DNA from: Pseudoalteromonas sp. S2755
GTDB taxonomy: Bacteria; Pseudomonadota; Gammaproteobacteria; Enterobacterales; Alteromonadaceae
Assembly (NCBI RefSeq): GCF_005886535.1
Contig: NZ_PNDS01000140.1
Span: 16,228-80,227 of the forward strand
Direction of reading: 5' to 3'
DNA length: 64,000 nt
The notes under the pieces are model-generated. The model was given only the letters and a program-made list of their open reading frames with translations, had not been told where the DNA came from and ran no database searches. Position 1 is the first letter of the stretch, and every line of letters begins with the position of its first letter. Made by a program: the position numbers and the translations under genes. This document shows, piece after piece, positions 45,910 through 54,143 of this stretch.

Positions 45910-46494
45910 ATGCCTTTTCATAAACTCGGTCAGCTTTGTGAAGTCACAAAAAATGAATTATTAACACTTATTCAGCAAAACCCAACGTTCAACACTAAGT
46001 GCTGTAGCCGTAATGAAATATTATTGCAACAAGGGCTGATGCAACATCATGGCTTCTTTATTCACTCTGGCAAGCTCGTATCATCGGTTGTAAATGAAAC
46101 AGGGGAGCTAAGGCATAAGGAGTTTTACTTTGCTGGCGAACTTTGTATTTTATTTGCTGAATGGATCCAAAAATCTCCCAGCTTCTATCAAATCTCTGCA
46201 CTGGATGATGCAAAGATAGTACTCGTTCCGTTAGCCGAATTGGAACAAGATAGCCTTCGCGCACTTAGATTAAAATTGTTAGAACAGCAGTTGCTATTTA
46301 AAGAAGCAAAAGAAGCTTTTCTACTACTAAATACGCTCGAGCAAAGATATTGTTTTTTGCGTGACGAACGTCCGCACTGGGTTAATGGTTTGGCAAATTA
46401 TGATCTTGCTAATTATTTGGGTGTAACGCCTCAAGGGTTATCACGGTTAAAGTCGCGAGTAAACAATGCACAAGCGACTACAGCTAAGCGCTAG
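45910..46494 (+). CDS. Crp/Fnr-family transcriptional regulator
   Basis: A 194-residue regulator with an N-terminal cyclic-nucleotide-type beta-roll domain (about 20-115; LLQQGLMQHHGFFIHSGKL). A dimer helix and a short C-terminal helix-turn-helix in DLANYLGVTPQGLSRLKSRV (about 167-187) follow. The effector pocket lacks an obvious cAMP-binding RxS motif, and there is no Fnr-type Cys cluster at the N-terminus, so the ligand is unknown. I start at ATG 45910 because GAGGGG precedes it; TTG 45895 is an unlikely alternative. It is placed between sucCD and a converging small ABM gene; targets are unknown. Confidence 0.82.
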   Translation: MPFHKLGQLCEVTKNELLTLIQQNPTFNTKCCSRNEILLQQGLMQHHGFFIHSGKLVSSVVNETGELRHKEFYFAGELCILFAEWIQKSPSFYQISALDDAKIVLVPLAELEQDSLRALRLKLLEQQLLFKEAKEAFLLLNTLEQRYCFLRDERPHWVNGLANYDLANYLGVTPQGLSRLKSRVNNAQATTAKR

Positions 46495-46495
46495 C

Positions 46496-46807
46496 TCAAA
46501 GACTATATTCACGCTCTACCTTGGCAATACGCGTTGTATAACTTTGATACCATTTTTTATTGCCGTTTTTTTGCGCCTCAATATGCTCAGCATTGGCTTT
46601 CCATGCTTTGATTGACTCTAGGTCTCGCCAATAAGAAACCGTGATCCCAATTTCTTCACTCGCTGATTCTATACCTAAAAAACCGGGTTGAAGCTTAGCA
46701 AGCTCGACCATTCTCAAAGCGGTTTGGGCGTAGCCCTCAACATCTTTATTCTTTATATTGGTAAAAATTACAGCGTAATAGGGTGGTGGTGGGGTAGTTG
46801 CTATCAT
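46496..46807 (-). CDS. ABM-domain (antibiotic biosynthesis monooxygenase-like) protein
   Basis: A 103-residue protein with the ABM fold pattern: YYAVIFTNIKNKDVEGY at the start, then MVELAKLQPGFLGIESA and GITVSYWRDLESIKAWKANAEH. Such small dimeric proteins act on quinone-like or heme-type compounds, or have unknown roles. The stop codon is one base from the stop of the Crp/Fnr-like gene (converging). It lies downstream of the M24 peptidase on the same strand, separated by a 115-base gap with a strong inverted repeat. Confidence 0.8.
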   Translation of the reverse strand: MIATTPPPPYYAVIFTNIKNKDVEGYAQTALRMVELAKLQPGFLGIESASEEIGITVSYWRDLESIKAWKANAEHIEAQKNGNKKWYQSYTTRIAKVEREYSL

Positions 46808-46873
46808 AAGTTGTGACGCAGTAAATTGTAGATGTTAAATTTATACCAATTTACCTGTGCTTAAATCAATCAC

Positions 46874-46915
46874 GATAAATGATGAGTTACTCATCAGAGC
46901 AACTCATCATTTATC
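46874..46915 (-). terminator. 15-bp inverted repeat after the M24 peptidase gene
   Basis: GATAAATGATGAGTT (46874-46888) and AACTCATCATTTATC (46901-46915) form a perfect 15-bp stem with a 12-base loop. The loop contains CTCATC, which can pair with the same GATGAG in an alternative short hairpin (46881-46895). The position 8 bases after the peptidase stop codon suggests termination, although no T-run follows on the minus strand. Confidence 0.65.
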
Positions 46916-46922
46916 CCTAATG

Positions 46923-48134
46923 CTATTCAACCCCGAAAGGATTGTCTATGCTGTGCGCGGGCTCAGTAAACCAACGCGGACCATCGTCGGTCATATAGAA
47001 ATGGTCTTCCAAGCGAATGCCAAATTCGTCAGGAATAACCAGCATAGGCTCGTTTGAAAAGCACATTCCAGCTGCAAGCGGTTCTGGGTTGTCTTTAACT
47101 AAATAAGGCCATTCGTGGATGTCTAAGCCGATCCCATGCCCGGTGCGGTGTGGGCAACCTGGTAGTTGATAATCGGGACCGAGTCCATTGCTGGCAATAT
47201 ACTCTCTCGCGGCCTTATCAACAGCGCCACAGGGCGCCCCAATTTTGGCTGCATTAAATGCCGCAATTTGCGCTAGCTTCTCGATTTGCCAAACGGACTT
47301 TTGCTTTTCACTGGGTTCGCCAAAAACATAAGTACGGGTGATATCGCTAAGATAGCCGTGTAACTTACAACCAGTGTCGACGAGAACCACATCGCCTTTT
47401 TTCAGCGTTTGTGGATTTTTTACACCATGTGGGAATGACGACGCCACACCAAATAGCACAATACAAAAATAATTGCCCGGCGCTCCCACTTTTTTGTGCG
47501 CTTCATTAATAAAGGCTTCAACTTCGGTTGTGGTGATCCCTTCATACAGCATAGATGCCGTTGCTTTATGTACGGCAAGTGTCATGTCCATTGCGCGTTG
47601 AATAAGGGCAATTTCATTGGCCGATTTATGCATTCTACAATGCGCGGTTACTACCTTTGCATTGATAAGCGAAAGCTCAGGTGCCGCGAGTCTGATCCCA
47701 TCAGCAACAAAAAACGCAGTGCTTTCGTCAATGGCGAGTGTGCCTGTGCTATCAATATTGAGTGTGTTAAGTACGTTTGCGACGAGCTCGTAAGGAGATT
47801 CTTCTTCTTGCCAAGCATGAATAGGGCCTTCAATCAGCCAATAATCTTTAATAGAGCCGATTTCAAAAAATGGGACAATAAACTGAACTTGTCCATTGGC
47901 GGGTAAAATAGCACCGACCAAACGTTCACTGGCATACCATTGTAAACCAGTAAAGTATTTTAAATTTGTGCCAGCATTTAAATAGAGCGCATCAATATTG
48001 TTTTGCTGCATATATTGTTGAGCTTTCTCTATTCTTGCTAAATACTCGCTTTCGCCAATTGGCGCTATGCCTTTGGTCATATCTTCTAAGTTATCTAGCG
48101 CTTGCTGCGCGCTTTGGTATGCAATACCTTTCAT
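46923..48134 (-). CDS. M24-family Xaa-Pro peptidase (prolidase-like)
   Basis: A 403-residue metallopeptidase with a creatinase-like N-terminal domain and a pita-bread C-terminal domain. The metal ligands are recognisable: Asp in VVLVDTGCKLHGYLSDITRT, His in GCPHRTGHGIGLDIHEWP, and Glu in SNEPMLVIP and GIRLEDHF. Such enzymes cleave Xaa-Pro (or Xaa-hydroxyproline) bonds. It is the second gene of a minus-strand pair, 16 bases after the D-hydroxyproline dehydrogenase-like gene. That context suggests it supplies free (hydroxy)proline from peptides; this is inference. No signal peptide is visible, so it is cytosolic. Confidence 0.86.
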   Translation of the reverse strand: MKGIAYQSAQQALDNLEDMTKGIAPIGESEYLARIEKAQQYMQQNNIDALYLNAGTNLKYFTGLQWYASERLVGAILPANGQVQFIVPFFEIGSIKDYWLIEGPIHAWQEEESPYELVANVLNTLNIDSTGTLAIDESTAFFVADGIRLAAPELSLINAKVVTAHCRMHKSANEIALIQRAMDMTLAVHKATASMLYEGITTTEVEAFINEAHKKVGAPGNYFCIVLFGVASSFPHGVKNPQTLKKGDVVLVDTGCKLHGYLSDITRTYVFGEPSEKQKSVWQIEKLAQIAAFNAAKIGAPCGAVDKAAREYIASNGLGPDYQLPGCPHRTGHGIGLDIHEWPYLVKDNPEPLAAGMCFSNEPMLVIPDEFGIRLEDHFYMTDDGPRWFTEPAHSIDNPFGVE

Positions 48135-48150
48135 TTATTGTGCTCCTTGT

Positions 48151-49386
48151 CTAATTAAATCGAGCAATACTAAAAGGAGTAAGATCGATGTCGTTGGGCT
48201 TGTTGTCAATAAGATCTGCGATACATTCACTGGAAATTGCGGCTTGGGTCAGGCCTAAATGCTGATGACCCAGTGCAAAATAAAGGTTGTGATGATTTGG
48301 CGCTTGTCCGATGACAGGTAAATAATCTGGGAGTGAGGGACGGCAGCCAGCCCAAAGCGTCTCACTATGTTGTGGCAGTGCTTGACTTAATAGAATTCTT
48401 GCATGATGCAATAATGCGCGAGCACGGCTGTAGTTGGGTTTACTCTCCAGTGCTGCAAATTCTACCGTTCCGGCCAGTCGTAAACCTTGTGACATGGGCG
48501 TCATGATAAACCCTCGTTCACTTGATGCGACAGGTCGTGTAAGCGTATTATTCACTGCCAACATGTTGTGATAACCACGCTCGGCAATCATTGGCAGTGA
48601 GTAACCTAAAGACGCACAGAGCGTTTTACTTGCAGCACCTGTTGCCACAACGACTTTGTTAAAGGTCATCTTGTGGCTGTTGGAGTGAAGTGTGTAGCCA
48701 TGCTCTGTGTGGGTAATATTGTCGATTGAACCTTGTTTGAATGTTCCACCTAGCTGAATAAACTGCTTATATAACGTCAAACAGAGGGCGTAGGGATCTG
48801 TGCTATGCGCGACTTTATCAAAATACAGTGCTGAGGTAATGGTCCTTGATAGGCTCGGTTCCATTTCTCGGGCTTGATCACCTGTTAGTAAGCTCACTGA
48901 GATTTCTTGTTCGGCGTATTTGTTATAGCTTTGACGCGCAGAGCTTTCGTCACCTTCAAATACCAGTAAACTGCCGTTGCTAGATATAAGGGTATGATAC
49001 TTATCACCAAGTAAACGCTGATATGCGGGTAGTGCGCGTTCATTTAAACTTCTAAGTGCGATTGTACCTTTATGGAAGCAGCTACTTTTCATTTGCTTTA
49101 AGAATCGTACAAACCAAGGAATATTTTTGACCAAAGAGGTGGTCTCAATTCGCAAAGGCCCCACCGGATTGACTAACATGCTAGGCACCTTTGTTAGTAA
49201 AGCTGCGTCTGCCATGGGGAATACCTGCTCTGTGGCAAAATGCCCCGCGTTACCCTTAGAACATCCCTCTGCGGGCTGATTTTTATCGAGCAAGGTAACA
49301 GCGTGGCCTCGTCGAGCTAATTGCAGCGCTGTGGTGATCCCAATAATCCCTGCGCCTATCACTGCAATTTTATTATTACTTTCCAC
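48151..49386 (-). CDS. FAD-dependent D-amino acid dehydrogenase, probable D-hydroxyproline dehydrogenase
   Basis: A 411-residue DadA-type flavoprotein with the N-terminal dinucleotide-binding motif VIGAGIIGITTALQLARRGH (residues 9-28) and the block GCSKGNAGHFATEQVFPMAD. The C-terminal WAGCRPSLPDYLPVIG and GHQHLGLTQA are conserved. It is expected to oxidise cis-4-hydroxy-D-proline to pyrroline-4-hydroxy-2-carboxylate and pass electrons to the respiratory chain. The specificity is inferred from the epimerase, deaminase and semialdehyde dehydrogenase encoded on the other side of the shared promoter region. A role on other D-amino acids remains possible. Confidence 0.83.
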   Translation of the reverse strand: MESNNKIAVIGAGIIGITTALQLARRGHAVTLLDKNQPAEGCSKGNAGHFATEQVFPMADAALLTKVPSMLVNPVGPLRIETTSLVKNIPWFVRFLKQMKSSCFHKGTIALRSLNERALPAYQRLLGDKYHTLISSNGSLLVFEGDESSARQSYNKYAEQEISVSLLTGDQAREMEPSLSRTITSALYFDKVAHSTDPYALCLTLYKQFIQLGGTFKQGSIDNITHTEHGYTLHSNSHKMTFNKVVVATGAASKTLCASLGYSLPMIAERGYHNMLAVNNTLTRPVASSERGFIMTPMSQGLRLAGTVEFAALESKPNYSRARALLHHARILLSQALPQHSETLWAGCRPSLPDYLPVIGQAPNHHNLYFALGHQHLGLTQAAISSECIADLIDNKPNDIDLTPFSIARFN

Positions 49387-49548
49387 AATTTACCTCACCA
49401 CTCTAAATTGTATTTCCACATAGCCATCAATCAGACCTCATTTAAATACCAATAAGAAAAAATTTAACACTTATAAATCATAGTATTACAGATATTTAGG
49501 CCAATCATTTGAGTTAACGGCTAAAAAATCTCTCTTTTGAATATTGAT

Positions 49549-49562
49549 TATTGTATACAATA
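49549..49562. promoter_or_regulatory. GntR-type operator at the hydroxyproline operon promoter
   Basis: TATTGTATACAATA is a perfect 14-base palindrome, 52 bases upstream of the deaminase ATG and 162 from the divergent dehydrogenase. It overlaps a possible promoter (TTGAAT at 49538-49543, TATACC starting at 49562). The same core, TTGTATACAA, recurs at 53049-53058 near the GntR gene. The rest of this 228-base divergent gap is A/T-rich with no other clear site. Confidence 0.7.
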
Positions 49563-49614
49563 TACCTATGATGGCAAGCACAATAACTAAACAACTTAAT
49601 GAAAGGCGAGAACC

Positions 49615-50529
49615 ATGAACGTAAATTGGCAGGGTGTATATCCAGCAGTAACCACTCAATTCCATGATGATGAAAGCATCAACTTTGATACCACAAAAGC
49701 GATGATAGATAACCTGATTAACGAAGGGGTTCATGGCATCATAGTATTAGGCACCGTAGGTGAAAATTGCTCACTCACGGCTGACGAGAAACGCCAAGTT
49801 TTAAAAGCTGCAACAGAAGTGGTAGGTGATAGAGTGCCACTACTTAGTGGTGTGGCTGAAACCACAACTGCGCTTGCTGTCGAGTTTGCCAAGGATGCAG
49901 AAGCGCTTGGCATAGATGGACTAATGGTATTGCCAGGGATGGTCTACCGCTCAACCGAGCGCGAAGCTATTCATCATTACCAACAGGTGGCGCGCAGCAC
50001 CGCATTACCTATTATGATTTACAACAATCCAGTGACCTATGGTGTCGACGTGTCAATCGAAGGCATGAAAACCTTAGCTGAAGAGTCCAATATTGTTTCT
50101 GTAAAAGAAGCAACGGAAGATACCCGCCGTATTAGCGAGCTGTTTAGCGCATTTGGCGACCGCTACGTGGTATTTGGTGGTGTTGATGATATCGCACTGG
50201 AAAGCCTGATGCTTGGCGCGACGGGTTGGATCTCGGGATTGACTAATGTATTCCCACGCGAGTCAGTGGCTATTTATAAACTTGCTGAGCAAGGTCGTTT
50301 TGAGGAAGCGCGTGCGCTGTGGCGTTGGTTTTTACCTTTGCTACGTTTAGATACGATTCCGACACTGGTGCAGTGCATCAAATATGCAGAGTATTTGGCT
50401 GGGCGCGGTAGTGAAGTGACTCGTTCTCCAAGATTACCTCTCACTCAAGAAGAAAAAGCCTATGTAAGTCGTTTGTACGATGAAGCGATGGCAAATCGAA
50501 TTGACTTAAGCCAATATAACTTGGACTAA
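49615..50529 (+). CDS. DapA-family enzyme, probable pyrroline-4-hydroxy-2-carboxylate deaminase
   Basis: A 304-residue TIM-barrel class I aldolase of the dihydrodipicolinate synthase superfamily. The Schiff-base lysine is Lys164 in NIVSVKEATED, with the partner Tyr136 in IMIYNNP and the GTVGENCSLTADE substrate loop. Members in hydroxyproline islands convert pyrroline-4-hydroxy-2-carboxylate to 2-oxoglutarate semialdehyde and ammonium, and the neighbours make that the likely role; lysine biosynthesis is unlikely. ATG 49615 follows AAAGGCGAG. The epimerase gene starts 4 bases after its stop codon. Confidence 0.87.
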   Translation: MNVNWQGVYPAVTTQFHDDESINFDTTKAMIDNLINEGVHGIIVLGTVGENCSLTADEKRQVLKAATEVVGDRVPLLSGVAETTTALAVEFAKDAEALGIDGLMVLPGMVYRSTEREAIHHYQQVARSTALPIMIYNNPVTYGVDVSIEGMKTLAEESNIVSVKEATEDTRRISELFSAFGDRYVVFGGVDDIALESLMLGATGWISGLTNVFPRESVAIYKLAEQGRFEEARALWRWFLPLLRLDTIPTLVQCIKYAEYLAGRGSEVTRSPRLPLTQEEKAYVSRLYDEAMANRIDLSQYNLD

Positions 50530-50533
50530 GCGT

Positions 50534-51535
50534 ATGATTTTAGGCACCTATTATTGTATAGATGGCCATACTTGTGGCAATCCCGTGCGCTTGGTCACAA
50601 GCGGTCATCCAACGCTTTTGGGCGAGAGCATGAGTGAAAAGCGTCAACATTTTTTACGTGACTACGATTGGATAAGGCGCGCATTGATGTTTGAGCCCAG
50701 AGGCCATGACATGATGTCGGGTGCCTTTTTGTATCCACCGACCACTGCTGATGGGGATGTGGCGATCCTATTTATCGAAACCTCTGGGTGCTTGCCTATG
50801 TGCGGGCACGGCACTATCGGGACAGTCACTTTTGGCCTTGAAAGCGGCCTTATTGCCCCAAAGGAACAGGGTGTACTCAAGCTTGACACCCCTGCGGGGC
50901 GCGTGAATGCCTATTATGAGATGAAAGCAGGTAAAGTGACTTGGGTAAGGCTCTACAATGTGCCGGCATTTTTGGCTTACCATGCGGTGCCTGTCCACGT
51001 TGATGGGCTGGGGCAGCTTATCCTTGATATCGCCTATGGCGGTAACTTTTACATTATCGTTGAACCTCAAAGTTTATTTGCTGGTGTGGATCAAAGCTGC
51101 GCCGCTGAATTACTGGCGTGGAGCCCTAAAGTGCGCGCGGCAGTTAATGCGCAAATAAACCCAATTCACCCTGAAGACTCTACCGTGTGCGGCGCCTCCC
51201 ATGTGTTGTGGACAGGCAAGCCACAGCACCCAGGTAGCCATGCGGCCAACGCGGTATTTTATGGCGATAAAGCACTTGATAGGTCACCTTGTGGCACAGG
51301 CACAAGTGCAAGAATGGCACAGTTGTATGCAAAGGGGCTGCTAAAAGAGGGTGATACATTTGTTCACGAGAGCATCATAGGCAGTCAATTTATCGGTAAG
51401 GTCGAAGGCACAACTGAAGTCGCGGGAAAAGCCGCAATTCTACCCAGCATTCAAGGTTGGGCACGTCAAACGGGGAGTAACTGCATTACAGTAGATGACG
51501 AAGATCCGTATGCATTTGGTTTTCAGGTGCTCTAG
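50534..51535 (+). CDS. 4-hydroxyproline 2-epimerase (proline racemase family)
   Basis: A 333-residue cofactor-independent epimerase with both catalytic cysteines: Cys90 in PMCGHGTIG and Cys253 in SPCGTGTSARMA. Having Cys at both positions indicates racemase/epimerase chemistry; trans-3-hydroxyproline dehydratases have Thr at the second. It is expected to turn trans-4-hydroxy-L-proline into cis-4-hydroxy-D-proline, the substrate of the flavoprotein encoded on the opposite strand. Proline racemase activity cannot be excluded from sequence alone. Part of the operon with the deaminase and semialdehyde dehydrogenase. Confidence 0.89.
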   Translation: MILGTYYCIDGHTCGNPVRLVTSGHPTLLGESMSEKRQHFLRDYDWIRRALMFEPRGHDMMSGAFLYPPTTADGDVAILFIETSGCLPMCGHGTIGTVTFGLESGLIAPKEQGVLKLDTPAGRVNAYYEMKAGKVTWVRLYNVPAFLAYHAVPVHVDGLGQLILDIAYGGNFYIIVEPQSLFAGVDQSCAAELLAWSPKVRAAVNAQINPIHPEDSTVCGASHVLWTGKPQHPGSHAANAVFYGDKALDRSPCGTGTSARMAQLYAKGLLKEGDTFVHESIIGSQFIGKVEGTTEVAGKAAILPSIQGWARQTGSNCITVDDEDPYAFGFQVL

Positions 51536-51567
51536 CCATTAAGACGGAAAGAAAACAGGAGCTAACA

Positions 51568-53064
51568 ATGAATTTATCAGGAAAGAGCTACATTAACGGT
51601 GCGTGGCAAGCTGCACAAAATGCAACAACATTTTATGCGTTTTGTCCTGCAACCAATGAACCGTTAACGCAAGCATTTTTTAACGCCAGTGAAGCACAAG
51701 TAGAGGAAGCCGTTAATGCAGCAGAGCAGGCTTTTAAGGCTTATCGTAAAACGTCGATGACTGCTCGTGCAGAGTTTCTAGAAACCATAGCACAAGAAAT
51801 TCTCGCCTTAGGTGATGAGCTAATAACCACCACGATGGCAGAAACTAACCTGTCAAGGCAAAGACTCGAGGGCGAACGTGGCCGCACGGTTAATCAATTA
51901 AACGCATTTGCCGCAGCGCTGAGAGATAACCTAACAGAGCTCAGTCTAGATAAAGAAGAGCAAGCAGACCCAAATCGGACGCCGCTGCCTAAGCCAAAAA
52001 CACAGCTTAAGCATATTCCAATTGGCACTGTTGCGGTGTTTGGCGCGTCAAACTTCCCGTATGCCTTCTCTACGCTCGGAGGCGATACCGCAGCTGCGTT
52101 AGCCGCTGGCTGCCCTGTGGTATATAAAGGTCACCCAGCACATCCGGCAACGTGTGAGCTAATGACTAAGGCCATCGCCACAGCAATAAGCAAGTGCGAT
52201 ATGCCAAGTGGGGTGTTTTCAATGCTGCAAGCGAAAGCATACGATGTCGCGCATTGGCTGGTTAAAGCCGAGCCTATCAAAGCGGTTGGATTTACAGGCT
52301 CCTTTGGCGTTGCAAAAGCATTGCAAGACACCATCGCGAAGCGCCATGAACCTATCCCGCTTTACGGTGAGCTTGGCAGCGTAAACCCGCAAATTGTTTT
52401 ACCTGAAAAAATACAGTCGCAAGGCGCAGAGCTTGGTGCACAATTTGTCCAGTCCTTACTTATGGGTAATGGTCAATTTTGTACTAGCCCCGGTATTTGG
52501 TTGGTGCCAAGTAGTAGTTCACAAACATTTATCGAGACGGCTAAGCAAAATATTAGTGCAGCGCCTTCAAATACCTTATTGACCCCAGGCATTTTAAAAG
52601 CTTACCAAAACAGCATCGCGGCGCTAAAAGCACACCCTCAGGTAACCTTATTAAGCGCTGGTGAGCAAGCACAGCCGTTTCACGCAAGCGCCCACTTGTT
52701 CCTAACGGATAGCGAAAGCTTTGCAACCGATGCAAGGCTTAAAGAAGAAGTCTTTGGGCCAAGTGCTTTAGTGGTGAGCTATGACAACTTAGCGCAGCTT
52801 GAAAACTTAATCGCAGACTTAGATGGGCAGCTCACCGCCAGTATTCATGGCACTGAGTCTGACCTACATCAAGCCGAAGATATTATAGAGGCGTTACAAT
52901 ACCGCGTAGGTCGATTGATTTACGGGCAAATGCCCACGGGCGTTGAAGTGTGCGCCACCATGAACCATGGTGGGCCGTTTCCGTCATCAACCGATGTACG
53001 TTCAACATCGGTAGGGTTAGAAGCGCTCAAACGATTCGTAAGACCAATTTGTATACAAAGTTAA
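51568..53064 (+). CDS. 2-oxoglutarate semialdehyde (2,5-dioxovalerate) dehydrogenase
   Basis: A 498-residue NAD(P)+-dependent aldehyde dehydrogenase, giving 2-oxoglutarate as the last step of hydroxyproline breakdown. The catalytic Cys305 is in GNGQFCTSPG and the general base Glu268 in LYGELGSVNP; GFTGSFGVAKAL is the cofactor loop. The GASNFPYAFSTLGGDTAAALAAG segment is typical of the 2,5-dioxovalerate dehydrogenase group. AGGAGC precedes ATG 51568. A TTGTATACAA palindrome overlaps its last codons and a terminator follows. Confidence 0.9.
   Translation: MNLSGKSYINGAWQAAQNATTFYAFCPATNEPLTQAFFNASEAQVEEAVNAAEQAFKAYRKTSMTARAEFLETIAQEILALGDELITTTMAETNLSRQRLEGERGRTVNQLNAFAAALRDNLTELSLDKEEQADPNRTPLPKPKTQLKHIPIGTVAVFGASNFPYAFSTLGGDTAAALAAGCPVVYKGHPAHPATCELMTKAIATAISKCDMPSGVFSMLQAKAYDVAHWLVKAEPIKAVGFTGSFGVAKALQDTIAKRHEPIPLYGELGSVNPQIVLPEKIQSQGAELGAQFVQSLLMGNGQFCTSPGIWLVPSSSSQTFIETAKQNISAAPSNTLLTPGILKAYQNSIAALKAHPQVTLLSAGEQAQPFHASAHLFLTDSESFATDARLKEEVFGPSALVVSYDNLAQLENLIADLDGQLTASIHGTESDLHQAEDIIEALQYRVGRLIYGQMPTGVEVCATMNHGGPFPSSTDVRSTSVGLEALKRFVRPICIQS
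53048..53059. promoter_or_regulatory. Second GntR-type operator upstream of the regulator gene
   Basis: TTTGTATACAAA is a perfect 12-base palindrome with the same TTGTATACAA core as the site at 49549-49562. It ends two bases before the aldehyde dehydrogenase stop codon and is about 145 bases from the GntR start codon, so autoregulation is possible. Confidence 0.55.
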
Positions 53065-53071
53065 GCAAACC

Positions 53072-53103
53072 AAGCCCATAGTACTGCTATGGGCTTATTT
53101 ATT
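53072..53103 (+). terminator. Intrinsic terminator of the hydroxyproline operon
   Basis: A perfect 10-bp stem AAGCCCATAG / CTATGGGCTT with a 5-base loop is followed by ATTTATT. Confidence 0.85.
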
Positions 53104-53152
53104 CAGACATAATTCGCACATCAAACTTATATACTCGACAAACATGCAATTT

Positions 53153-53179
53153 GAACTCAGATACGTTTATAATGAGTTC
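53153..53179 (+). promoter_or_regulatory. Probable promoter of the GntR gene with inverted repeat
   Basis: TATAAT at 53168-53173 is a perfect -10 box; no good -35 box was found at 16-18 bases. GAACTCA (53153-53159) and TGAGTTC (53173-53179) form a perfect 7-bp inverted repeat around it. The start codon lies 24 bases further and has no Shine-Dalgarno. Confidence 0.45.
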
Positions 53180-53203
53180 ATAAAACAATAATTACTAAAT
53201 ACT

Positions 53204-53869
53204 ATGGCGATTGTACATAAAACTCGAACTCAATTAGTTGCTGAAGCAATTCGTGAAAAAATCCTCACTGGCGAAATCAAAGCGGGCGAGCCGCTGAGGC
53301 AAGCCGCGTTGGCAGATGAGTTAAATGTAAGCCGTATTCCCGTTAGAGAAGCACTCCTGCAACTAGAAGCCGAAGGCTTAGTTAACTTTGAAGCGCACAA
53401 AGGCGCGACGGTCACACGTTTAAGCGCTGAGCAAATCGACGAAATTTTTGACCTACGCGCATTGTTAGAAGCTGAGCTATTACGCCACTCAATCGACAAG
53501 TTGACCGCACGCGACTTGCTCGAAGCCGAAGCCATTTTAGCCGAGCTTGAAGAAGCCACCGCCGCTGGCGATACACAACTGGCAACTGGTAAGCTTAATG
53601 CCGAATTTCACAGCAAACTCTACAGCAAAGCACAGCGCCCACAAACTCGCGAACTGGTGGATGTGTACAGTAAAAACTCTGAGCGCTACGTGCGCATGCA
53701 CATCCTTCTTGCCGGTGGCATTAAAACCGCACCTGAGGAACATCGCCAGCTATTAGAGCTATGCCGCGATAAAAATACCAAAGGGGCTTGCGACTTTTTG
53801 AAAAAACATATCACCGGCGCAAAAGATGATATCAAAGCGTTGCTGCTAAAGCTTGAAAGCGAGCAGTAG
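53204..53869 (+). CDS. GntR-family (FCD domain) transcriptional regulator
   Basis: A 221-residue regulator with an N-terminal winged helix-turn-helix (about 10-72; LRQAALADELNVSRIPVREALLQLE) and an all-helical FCD ligand domain (about 80-210; DLRALLEAELLRHSI, with His residues in LNAEFHSKLY). FCD regulators often bind small carboxylates or amino-acid catabolites. Two TTGTATACAA palindromes, at the operon promoter and upstream of this gene, are its likely operators. That makes it the probable local regulator of the hydroxyproline genes; whether it represses or activates is not known. Confidence 0.88.
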   Translation: MAIVHKTRTQLVAEAIREKILTGEIKAGEPLRQAALADELNVSRIPVREALLQLEAEGLVNFEAHKGATVTRLSAEQIDEIFDLRALLEAELLRHSIDKLTARDLLEAEAILAELEEATAAGDTQLATGKLNAEFHSKLYSKAQRPQTRELVDVYSKNSERYVRMHILLAGGIKTAPEEHRQLLELCRDKNTKGACDFLKKHITGAKDDIKALLLKLESEQ

Positions 53870-54143
53870 GTAAATTTGGTTGTATAGGCCCTAGTGGATT
53901 TCTGAATAAATAGTCATATCTATTCTCATGGCTATTGTTCAGGACGCTATGATTACATATATCAAGTTAGAAGAACAAGTGCTCATTAACACCTGTACTA
54001 GAGGCTGCTTCTTACCCAAACATAATCATATCTAATCTCCCCAACCTTGATCTGTATCATCCTCGCAAGACTAAAGTCTCATCAAAACTTGGTGGTTTTT
54101 TATCTATCTTTACTCTGTTCTAGCAAAAACTGAGTAACCTATT

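Noticed and set aside
53949..54035. Possible 28-residue ORF with AGGA upstream in the gap before prpE
   Set aside because: Short, no recognisable family, composition unlike a known small protein class, and AGGA occurs by chance in A/T-rich gaps. Comparison with related genomes would be needed to keep it.
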